64,000 bases of DNA from Flavobacterium fluvii (lineage in GTDB: Bacteria > Bacteroidota > Bacteroidia > Flavobacteriales > Flavobacteriaceae). The stretch is taken from positions 62,001 through 126,000 of the forward strand of contig NZ_FQWB01000003.1 of NCBI RefSeq assembly GCF_900129545.1, given 5' to 3'. This document shows positions 16,429 to 23,186 of this stretch, one piece after another. The stretch's first letter is position 1. Every line of letters begins with the position of its first letter. The position numbers and the translations under genes were made by a program. Under the pieces are notes generated by a model. That model worked only from the letters and a program-made list of their open reading frames with translations, ran no database searches and had not been told where the DNA came from.

Positions 16429-16743
16429 ATGATAGTACAGTATCAAGGTAAAAAAAATGGAAAATCGACAACATTAACCATAAAAATTAACGGAGGCAAT
16501 TTGTCGAAAACGAGTTCTAATTACGAGCTTTTTTTGTATGTTGGTGATAAAGGAGCCAATCAAGTGCCACTTTTTACGACAGAAATTCACCAAAGTTTGT
16601 CGAATTGTTTAAGAGAAATTTACTTGTTCAGGAAACACAATCACATTGCGTTTGATGCTGGTTCAGAAATAACAATAGGCGATTTGAATCCTTACGACCA
16701 AATTTTATATGATTTCCTAAAACCAAACTTGTTTGCGGCATAA
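16429..16743 (+). CDS. Small hypothetical protein
   Basis: A 104-residue protein that I do not recognise. It opens with an ATG (MIVQYQGKKNGK) and reads as alternating polar and hydrophobic beta-type segments, with no signal peptide or membrane helix. It is followed at once by a strong terminator, which supports it being a real transcription unit. It lies with moeA between two copies of repeat B. Confidence 0.55.
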   Translation: MIVQYQGKKNGKSTTLTIKINGGNLSKTSSNYELFLYVGDKGANQVPLFTTEIHQSLSNCLREIYLFRKHNHIAFDAGSEITIGDLNPYDQILYDFLKPNLFAA

Positions 16744-16768
16744 GCCAATTTCGTAAAGACATAAAAAA

Positions 16769-16803
16769 AAGACTGTTCAAAAAATGAACAGTCTTTTTTT
16801 TTT
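16769..16803 (+). terminator. Rho-independent terminator
   Basis: The arms AAGACTGTTCA and TGAACAGTCTT close on a five-base A-rich loop and are followed by an uninterrupted run of T. It ends the small gene at 16429. Confidence 0.85.
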
Positions 16804-16820
16804 AATCGGGTTTAAATCAG

Positions 16821-16945
16821 GACGCGGATGACGCGGATTAAAATGGGTTAGTCTGTAACTTTTAGATTATTGATTGTGTAACTTGCAGAAAAATCAGCGA
16901 TAATCAGCTAAATTCGCGTCATCCGTGTGCCATTTACTGCAAATG
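16821..16945. repeat. Interspersed repeat B, copy 2
   Basis: It starts GACGCGGATGACGCGGATTA, contains TCAGCGATAATCAGCTAAA and ends GCGTCATCCGTGTGCCATTT. It has the same order and orientation as the copy at 14741, so moeA and the following small gene lie between direct repeats about 2.1 kb apart. Confidence 0.75.
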
Positions 16946-16953
16946 GAATCGGG

Positions 16954-17844
16954 TTATTTGTTGTAAATATCCAACAACCAGCTGTAGAAACTGTCTTTCC
17001 ATTGGGAAACCGAATGTCCTTTGTCATAACCCAATCCAAAACCGTGATCGCCTTGGGAATAAATGTGCAATTCCGAATGATTGACTTCGGCAGCGACGGC
17101 AGCCAAACCGGGAATTATTTCTTTCATGGGCATTTTTTTGTCATCACGTGCAATAGCCATAAAAACGGGGGGCAATGCGGCTAAATTGTCAATTTTTTTG
17201 ATGTTGCTCAAAGTGTTTCCGTAATAGATTAAGCCAACAAATGCAGGTTTCCAGTTTACAGGCTCTTTGCTTTCGGTCGATTTGATGGCAATGTTTCCGC
17301 TTAACCAGCCTCCGGCAGAAAAGCCCAGAATCCCAATTTTGTCTGAGTCAATTTTTAGGCTTTTGGCTAATTCTTTCATTTTCAGTATACCCGCTCTGAC
17401 ATCCTGATAAACAGCGCCTTTGTAGTCATCCATAGGGATAATCATTTCTCCTTTCTGATCTTTTCTGTTGGTTCTGTATTTCACGACCATACAATTGATG
17501 CCTTGTCCGGAAAGCCAAATGGCCAAATCTGTTCCCTCTTTGTCAACCCAATTGGTAGTGAATCCACCGCCTGGGAGTATTACGACTCCAATATGTTTGT
17601 TATTGGTTTCAGAAGCTGGGAATAATTGATAGGTTGGAATGGAAATATTGCTGATAACCCTGTTCTTGTGGGATAAAGAAAGCGGATTAATCACGGAATC
17701 CACCACGGTTTCTGGATTGGGATGGCTTATTGGGTTTTTCTCGATGCCGTTGGGATATAAAGGCGTTTCCGGATTGGTTTGAGCCAATAAATAAGTGCAG
17801 TTTAATAGTAATAAAATGGAGAAAAGGAGTGCGGTTTTTTTCAT
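16954..17844 (-). CDS. Secreted alpha/beta hydrolase, probable carbohydrate or acetyl esterase
   Basis: I place the start at the ATG at 17844, which gives a clean signal peptide (MKKTALLFSILLLLNCTYLL, cut after AQ) and a 296-residue protein. An upstream in-frame start would add 11 polar residues. The oxyanion segment is VVILPGGGF, the nucleophile elbow is GFSAGG, and the later RDD and QGDHGFGLG supply the acid and His of the triad. This arrangement is common in BD-FAE-type and acetyl-xylan esterases. The natural substrate cannot be read from the window. Confidence 0.85.
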   Translation of the reverse strand: MKKTALLFSILLLLNCTYLLAQTNPETPLYPNGIEKNPISHPNPETVVDSVINPLSLSHKNRVISNISIPTYQLFPASETNNKHIGVVILPGGGFTTNWVDKEGTDLAIWLSGQGINCMVVKYRTNRKDQKGEMIIPMDDYKGAVYQDVRAGILKMKELAKSLKIDSDKIGILGFSAGGWLSGNIAIKSTESKEPVNWKPAFVGLIYYGNTLSNIKKIDNLAALPPVFMAIARDDKKMPMKEIIPGLAAVAAEVNHSELHIYSQGDHGFGLGYDKGHSVSQWKDSFYSWLLDIYNK

Positions 17845-18013
17845 ATGGGTTGGTTTAATAGTGATATATTCTTTCAAAAATATATAAAAAATAGCTTCAA
17901 AAATTTAAAAGATGTTTTAATTTATATTGTTGAATTTAAATTTATTGTTTGCGCTAACTCGAAATTTTGAGACCAAGTTAAAAACAGATATATTTGGTAA
18001 AAAAAAAATTAAA

Positions 18014-18616
18014 ATGGTTGATGTCAATAAACTAAAGGAATCATTGTATATAATAAATAGTATATCTTATGAAATGAATCAATTGCACAATGAATTAGAT
18101 ATACTACGAATTCCAGTTGAAAGTGTAGTTTTAAGAGAATTAAGAAAATGGGAAGATATGCAAATCTGTAAACTTTTAGATGAGTTTAGAGAATTCAAGA
18201 AAATTGACCCGGAAACATATGGTGTTTTTGTTCCCATTATAGATTACATCAATAAGTATCCAGGAATAAGAACATCAAGAAATAAACAACTTGCACATTC
18301 AAATAGAGAAGGAGATAAAAAGTGGAAACCTTGGTGGGTTGCATTGAAAGGTCAAGCTGTTCCTAATTCAGAATATGAGAGATTGGCTATTTATGAATTA
18401 TTACAACAAATATGGAAAATTCTTGAATTTAAATATAATAAGGAAATAATTGATGCGCATTCAGAATTTAGAGAAGATCATAAAAAATTTATTGAAGCTT
18501 TAAAAAATAGAGTTCATCCAATGAATTTTTTAGAAAATGTAATTCCAACATTAACAGAGGTACAAAAACTGTTAATAGAAAAACAAATAGGATTAAATAT
18601 TATGCCTAGTATATAA
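18014..18616 (+). CDS. HEPN-like hypothetical protein
   Basis: I favour the ATG at 18014 (MVDVNKLKESLYI), which gives 200 residues; an earlier in-frame start at 17927 would add an unlikely Leu-rich leader. The protein is all-helical in appearance. Around residues 93-103 it has RNKQLAHS, the R-x5-H signature of HEPN domains, whose members are often RNases in toxin or defence systems (the layout recalls AbiU2-type proteins). No antitoxin partner is next to it. It is markedly AT-rich, which hints at recent transfer. Confidence 0.55.
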   Translation: MVDVNKLKESLYIINSISYEMNQLHNELDILRIPVESVVLRELRKWEDMQICKLLDEFREFKKIDPETYGVFVPIIDYINKYPGIRTSRNKQLAHSNREGDKKWKPWWVALKGQAVPNSEYERLAIYELLQQIWKILEFKYNKEIIDAHSEFREDHKKFIEALKNRVHPMNFLENVIPTLTEVQKLLIEKQIGLNIMPSI

Positions 18617-18628
18617 TTTACTCTACTA

Positions 18629-18709
18629 CCGCGTGAGGGATAGCAGTGGAAATCATCCCGATTTTTATCGGGAGATTGCAGCGAATAGCCCGACCCGCAG
18701 GGTCACGCC
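18629..18709. repeat. Hairpin repeat D, copy 1
   Basis: The conserved flanks GGGATAGCAGTGGAAATC and GATTGCAGCGAATAGC surround a GC hairpin, ATCCCGATTTTTATCGGGA. The same flanks occur inverted at 35048-35126 around a different hairpin. After it comes CGCAGGGTCACGCCC, a tail that appears alone at 26177-26194. Confidence 0.75.
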
Positions 18710-18713
18710 CAAT

Positions 18714-18735
18714 AAAAAAGGGCTAATAAAAGCCC
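18714..18735 (-). terminator. Terminator after the di-heme peroxidase gene
   Basis: On the minus strand GGGCTTTTATTAGCCC is followed by a run of T, 24 bases past the peroxidase stop codon. Confidence 0.75.
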
Positions 18736-18759
18736 AGTTTCTTTAATAATATCGAAAAA

Positions 18760-20529
18760 TTAATAATTGAATTTCTTGTCCGTCAAGGTTTTCATGAAAG
18801 CAATGAGTTGTTTTTTTTCTGGCTCGGTTAAATTCAATTTTTCTTCGGGCAAGGTTTGGTTTTTCAATGAAAAGCCTAAGCCTTTTCCGCCGCCTTCGTT
18901 GTAAAAATCGATGACTTCCTCCAAGGTTTTAAAAACTCCGTTGTGCATGTAAGGTGCGGTCAAAGTTATGTTTCGGATGGTGGGCGTTTTGAAAGAGTTT
19001 TTGTGGATTTCGGCTTTTGTCAATTCAAATTTACCTAAATCGGTATCTAATTTATTTTGTTTATTAGGCACGCCAAGTACTTCACTTTCGGATTTGGTGT
19101 AATTGGGAGGAACCGTTCCATTGGTCAACGGGATGAAATGGCAAGTCGCACATTTGGCTTTGCCGGCAAATAAATTGAAACCTGCTTTTTCGTCGTTTGT
19201 AAATTCAACCTCGTCACGCATATAGCCGTCGAACTTGGCATCGTACCCACTCAGGGAACGAATGTAAGAAGCCAAGACATTTTTTATGGCAAAGGCATCG
19301 ATTTCCTTGTTCGGGAATGCGGTCTTGAATTTGGCCACATATTCTTTGTTTTTTTTCAAGGCAATGGCTGATTTTTCGAGCGAACCGTGCATTTCGTTTT
19401 CGTTCGTGATAACGGCAACGGCTTGGTCTTCGAGATAACTCACGCGTGAATCCGAGAAAAAAGCGCGTTGAAAAGCGATGTTGGACAAGGTTGGCGTGTT
19501 TCTTTTTACCAAAGATTTTCCGTCTATCGTTATTGCTTTTTCTTGGTCATCGGTAAACGCTTTGTCCGAATGATGGCAGGAAGCGCAAGAACGGCTGTTG
19601 TCTCCGGATAAAATGGGGTCATTGAATAGTTCTTGTCCCAATTTTATTTTTTCGGGAGTGGTTTTGTAATCCGGAAATCCCGAGAAAGCTTCGGCATCAA
19701 AAGCGTCTTTTTCGAAAAGTGTTTGCGCCGTTGATTTCAAACCTCTTGCATCTTTCAAGAATGGAATTTGCAGTTTTGTTTGGGCTTGATAAATGCTTTT
19801 GCTCAACGGATTGGCAATTTCCTTGATGAAATACGCCCTGTCAAAAGAATTGAAATCTTGATGTTGCTGTACATATTTTTTTCCTTTTTCGATGGTTTTC
19901 AAAATGGTTTCTAACGCATTCGATTCGGAACTGTAAATTTTACAATAGGATTCGATGCTTTCCAAGGAAGCCAAGGTTTCAGGAATGGAGTTTTGGGCAA
20001 TGGGAGAATCGAAACCGGTAATTCCCATGGTCACGATTCTAAAAATTTCCAGTCGGATGGCGTCAAAAATATGGGAATCGGTCAAGGTATTCGTTTGCGA
20101 AACCAAGTCCAGCCGATTCAAATTGGCTTTAAGAATCCCCAATTGATTCAACAATTCCGATTTGTCTTTTTGACTGTATTTCGGAAAAATGAATTCTTCG
20201 ATTACCTGAAAACCTTCCGGGGCAACGGTGATGCCTTCGTCAATTTCGTATTCATCCAAAGCGGGACCGTTGATGGCTTTGGAAACCATTGGAAAATAAT
20301 ATTCGCTTAGAATTTCCACTTTTTTATAGGCTTCACGCGATTTTAAAAACTGCTTTTGAATTTTATTTGGAGCTGCTTCCGTTTGAACCAGGCGTTCCAG
20401 TTCGACAGCTTCTTTTTTCAAAAGAGCAATGTCGGCTTTAAACAAATCGTTGGTTAGTTCTGTTGTGGGTTTGATATCGGCACAAGAAAACAAGAGTAAA
20501 AATAGGGGCAAAAAATAAAAATTTTTCAT
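18760..20529 (-). CDS. Di-heme cytochrome c peroxidase-like lipoprotein with extra N-terminal helical domain
   Basis: The C-terminal 330 residues are a MauG/cytochrome c peroxidase domain with two c-type heme sites, CASCHH near residue 315 and CATCHF near 462, and YIRSLSGYDAKFD between them. The 589-residue length is much longer than the usual 350. The extra 260 N-terminal residues are helical and look imelysin-like, though I am unsure of the family. The N-terminus MKNFYFLPLFLLLFSCA is a lipoprotein signal. It lies 79 bases downstream of the PhoX-like gene but a terminator separates them. It may act on periplasmic peroxide or an unknown partner. Confidence 0.85.
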   Translation of the reverse strand: MKNFYFLPLFLLLFSCADIKPTTELTNDLFKADIALLKKEAVELERLVQTEAAPNKIQKQFLKSREAYKKVEILSEYYFPMVSKAINGPALDEYEIDEGITVAPEGFQVIEEFIFPKYSQKDKSELLNQLGILKANLNRLDLVSQTNTLTDSHIFDAIRLEIFRIVTMGITGFDSPIAQNSIPETLASLESIESYCKIYSSESNALETILKTIEKGKKYVQQHQDFNSFDRAYFIKEIANPLSKSIYQAQTKLQIPFLKDARGLKSTAQTLFEKDAFDAEAFSGFPDYKTTPEKIKLGQELFNDPILSGDNSRSCASCHHSDKAFTDDQEKAITIDGKSLVKRNTPTLSNIAFQRAFFSDSRVSYLEDQAVAVITNENEMHGSLEKSAIALKKNKEYVAKFKTAFPNKEIDAFAIKNVLASYIRSLSGYDAKFDGYMRDEVEFTNDEKAGFNLFAGKAKCATCHFIPLTNGTVPPNYTKSESEVLGVPNKQNKLDTDLGKFELTKAEIHKNSFKTPTIRNITLTAPYMHNGVFKTLEEVIDFYNEGGGKGLGFSLKNQTLPEEKLNLTEPEKKQLIAFMKTLTDKKFNY

Positions 20530-20549
20530 TTAAAATAGAACTTGATTAT

Positions 20550-20585
20550 AAAAACAAAAACCACGATTCCATAATAGAACCGTGG
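20550..20585 (-). terminator. Terminator after the PhoX-like gene
   Basis: On the minus strand CCACGGTTC and GAATCGTGG pair around TATTATG and are followed by TTTTTG. It lies between the PhoX-like and peroxidase genes. Confidence 0.75.
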
Positions 20586-20608
20586 ACTTTGTGCATTAGT
20601 AAGATGAT

Positions 20609-22066
20609 TTATCTGGCCAATCCTTTGATGACAACAATTTGGCTGGCTTGTTTTTCAGATGTGCGAAGAGTACCTCCGTCAACACCTTTGTATTTGTCTC
20701 CATTCCAGGTATGAGGTTGTACGCTCAACATAAATGTGTCTTCGATTCCTACTTGCTCTGAAACATCGATTAAAGCGCCGTATTCCCATGATCCGAAAGC
20801 AGAATTTCCTCCCACGTTGTATTTGGCAGCATCGGCAGCCGTACGACGGTGGTCTAATTCGACAACCACTTTCAGTTGTTTTTTGGCAATGTCATATTGA
20901 TAAATGTAGGCATCGTGGGTTTCGTCTCCATAAACATTAGAATCTTCCTGAATGTAAACATAGTTTTTGGTTACGCAAATGTTGTCCGGATTTTGGAATT
21001 TTCCGGCAATTCCCGTGCGATCATCTCCGTCAAGAATCACTTCCAAATTTCCGGTCAATGGATTTGCTGAGTCTAAATTCAACTTGTAAACTCTACCGTA
21101 TTTAGTTCTTGAAGCATCGGCATTGGCTCCAGAAAGAGCTTGCCCCGTTACGTTAAAATAAAGTTCGCGATCGGCATCATTTCCTCCTTTTCGGTAATCC
21201 AAATCTTCCACTCTGCCAAATTTGATGGCTTTAAGCGTATTCACCGAAGCATTGATTTGGGCACCAGTCATTGTAGTGTGATTTTCAACTTTCACGAAAG
21301 AAACAGGATAGGTTTTTCCCGTAACCATGTTTTTCTCTATTTGGTTGTCGTCATTTCTTTTCATCATGTACAACGAACCGTTTTCAAGATCGCCCACGGT
21401 ATTGGACACATACATGAAAACTTGTCCGCCATAAGTTCCTGAATCGTCATCGCCAATAACAATAACGGTTTTTCCGGAATAAGCCGATTTGTGCAAAGGC
21501 ACGGCATTTTCTGCACTTATTCTGCCTAATCCCGGTAATTCTTTGGTAACTGATGCTCCTCCAACATTGGCATAAGGATTCACTCCGTGCGTGCGAGATT
21601 CTTCACCAGATTCTCCACTTGTTAGATATAAAGGACCAAAACCGTGTTCGGCAGGCGTAACCATTGTAGCACTGCACAATCTCCAAGTTCCTCCGTTGGA
21701 ATTCAATAAATATTCTCCTTTTACGGGTTTGAAAGTTTTGTCTAAAGTGATTCTTGAAACCGCAAAATTGTCTTCGTTGTTCACCAAAAAAGTAAAAGTT
21801 CCATCTGTGTTTTTCAATAAACCGGAACCATCTGCAGAACCTCCAAAAATATAACTTGGACTCTGTGCCAAAACATCATCCGAAGTCAGCAGCGAAAATA
21901 ATTCCAGGTTTTCAAAACCAGTTTGTTTTTTTAGTAAAACGGGTGTTACCGATTGATTGGCCAATACAACATCGGTTTTGGCAACTGCATCGCTTCCAGA
22001 TTTATCATTGTTCTCGCAAGAAATCAGTGTTGCCAAAAACAACATTGGTAAAATAATTCTTTTCAT
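20609..22066 (-). CDS. PhoX/DUF839-like phosphatase-type lipoprotein
   Basis: The 485-residue protein starts with a lipoprotein signal ending LISCENN. Its body reads as a beta-propeller of the PhoX/DUF839 type, with WRLCSATMVTPAEHGFGPLYLT, SGEESRTHGVNPY, VIVIGDDDSGTYGGQVFMY and FQNPDNICVTKNYVYIQEDS. PhoX enzymes are calcium/iron-dependent alkaline phosphatases, but many family members have unproven activity. I cannot see all ligand residues, so activity is an inference. It is followed by its own terminator. Confidence 0.7.
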   Translation of the reverse strand: MKRIILPMLFLATLISCENNDKSGSDAVAKTDVVLANQSVTPVLLKKQTGFENLELFSLLTSDDVLAQSPSYIFGGSADGSGLLKNTDGTFTFLVNNEDNFAVSRITLDKTFKPVKGEYLLNSNGGTWRLCSATMVTPAEHGFGPLYLTSGESGEESRTHGVNPYANVGGASVTKELPGLGRISAENAVPLHKSAYSGKTVIVIGDDDSGTYGGQVFMYVSNTVGDLENGSLYMMKRNDDNQIEKNMVTGKTYPVSFVKVENHTTMTGAQINASVNTLKAIKFGRVEDLDYRKGGNDADRELYFNVTGQALSGANADASRTKYGRVYKLNLDSANPLTGNLEVILDGDDRTGIAGKFQNPDNICVTKNYVYIQEDSNVYGDETHDAYIYQYDIAKKQLKVVVELDHRRTAADAAKYNVGGNSAFGSWEYGALIDVSEQVGIEDTFMLSVQPHTWNGDKYKGVDGGTLRTSEKQASQIVVIKGLAR

Positions 22067-22203
22067 TTTAGTTTAGTTTTAAATTCCGTACAAAGGAATG
22101 CGCAACATTTAAACTTAAAATGAATTGTATATTACCAAAAGACTACCATTAAGGGGAGATTCTTCGGCAGAATAAACAATTAATTTACATACTAAGGGTT
22201 GTT

Positions 22204-22698
22204 TTATTGTTTGTACTTTTCAATAATGCCTTTGATTACTTCCGAAGTCAGCTCATAACCGTGTAATATTGGATAACCTTCCCAACGCACAATTCCATTG
22301 GGATCTATCAAAATGCAATGTGGAATGCCTTGTACTTCCAGCTTGTCATACATGGTTCTTTGCGTGTCTATGGCGCTGTAATATTCTATTTTGGGATTGG
22401 CAAGACTTCGTACTTTTTCTGGTGTTTCGTCGCTGATGCCTATAACGATTAAATCATTTTCAAATTCTGCTTTAAATTGGTTCAATTCGGGAATGGCTCT
22501 TTTGCACGGGCCACACCAAGTCGCCCAAAAATCGATGAGCACAAATTTTCCTTTGGTGTCGGGTTTGCCTGAAAGCCATTTTTCGACCACCAGTTTCGGC
22601 GCTTTTTGATTGATAATCGATTTTGCCCAAATTTTTTTGTCTTGCGAAAAGGTATTTATGGCAAACAAACAGGCCAAGAGTAGTAAGGTGTTTTTCAT
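22204..22698 (-). CDS. TlpA/ResA-like thioredoxin family protein
   Basis: A 164-residue exported protein: signal peptide MKNTLLLLACLFAINTFSQ, then a thioredoxin fold with the active site WATWCGPCKRAIPEL near residues 58-72 and the cis-Pro region GIPHCILIDPNGIVRWEG. Such proteins reduce disulfides in the periplasm, often for cytochrome c maturation or peroxide defence, which would fit the nearby heme peroxidase. It appears to be monocistronic. Confidence 0.88.
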   Translation of the reverse strand: MKNTLLLLACLFAINTFSQDKKIWAKSIINQKAPKLVVEKWLSGKPDTKGKFVLIDFWATWCGPCKRAIPELNQFKAEFENDLIVIGISDETPEKVRSLANPKIEYYSAIDTQRTMYDKLEVQGIPHCILIDPNGIVRWEGYPILHGYELTSEVIKGIIEKYKQ

Positions 22699-22940
22699 TT
22701 TTATGGTTTTAAATTAACTGGGCCATATATAGTTCAGCTTTACAAAATGATAGGAGCCAACGGCTCTAGACAGATAGATATGATAACGGACACTTTATTT
22801 TCTTTCAAATATATAGATATATTATTACAAATTGTAAATATGATTTTCGATTTATTTAGTGATTTTTTGTCTTTTCTATTTTTAGTTCAAGTAAGATCCA
22901 GAGGAAAAAGAGTCATTTCTCTCTGTGAAAAAAAGCATTT
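22699..22940. other. Gene-free stretch upstream of the modE remnant
   Basis: I see only AT-rich DNA here, lying between the thioredoxin-like gene and the decayed modE copy. An 80-codon open frame from 22747 has no start-site context, no protein-like pattern and runs into the modE-like promoter remnant, so I do not call it. Confidence 0.5.
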
Positions 22941-23179
22941 TGTTATGTTTGTTAAAACACAACGAAATTATTTCATTGAAATGGATTGACGCCACAGACT
23001 TATTGAATAAAGCAACCAATATGGCGAACAGTGATTTTGATAAATATTTTCTCAAGAAAATGAATAATTTAAACAGTTATGACCCTTACTGCTTTTTTGT
23101 TGCATTTTACTACACAAAAAAATGTATATTCGAATTGAGTTTTTTGATGATTACCCCCAAACGAGGCATAAAAATTTGA
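22941..23179 (+). pseudogene. Decayed, internally deleted copy of the modE-like gene and its promoter
   Basis: Bases 22941-22979 match 26246-26285, the operator/promoter and TTG start of the modE-like gene: 17 of 23 operator bases by eye, then AAATTATTTC and ATTGA. Coding then jumps about 75 bases forward: WIDATDLLNKATNMANS here corresponds to LIEATGSLNKAAKEMNI in the intact gene. The frame stays open to a stop at 23179 but the rest has no modE resemblance. The product, if made, is about 67 residues with only part of the helix-turn-helix. It ends 7 bases before the histidine kinase gene. Confidence 0.65.
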
Positions 23180-23186
23180 ATTTACA

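Noticed and set aside
22747..22989. 80-codon open frame before the kinase
   Set aside because: It overlaps the modE-like promoter remnant and has no recognisable pattern or start site.
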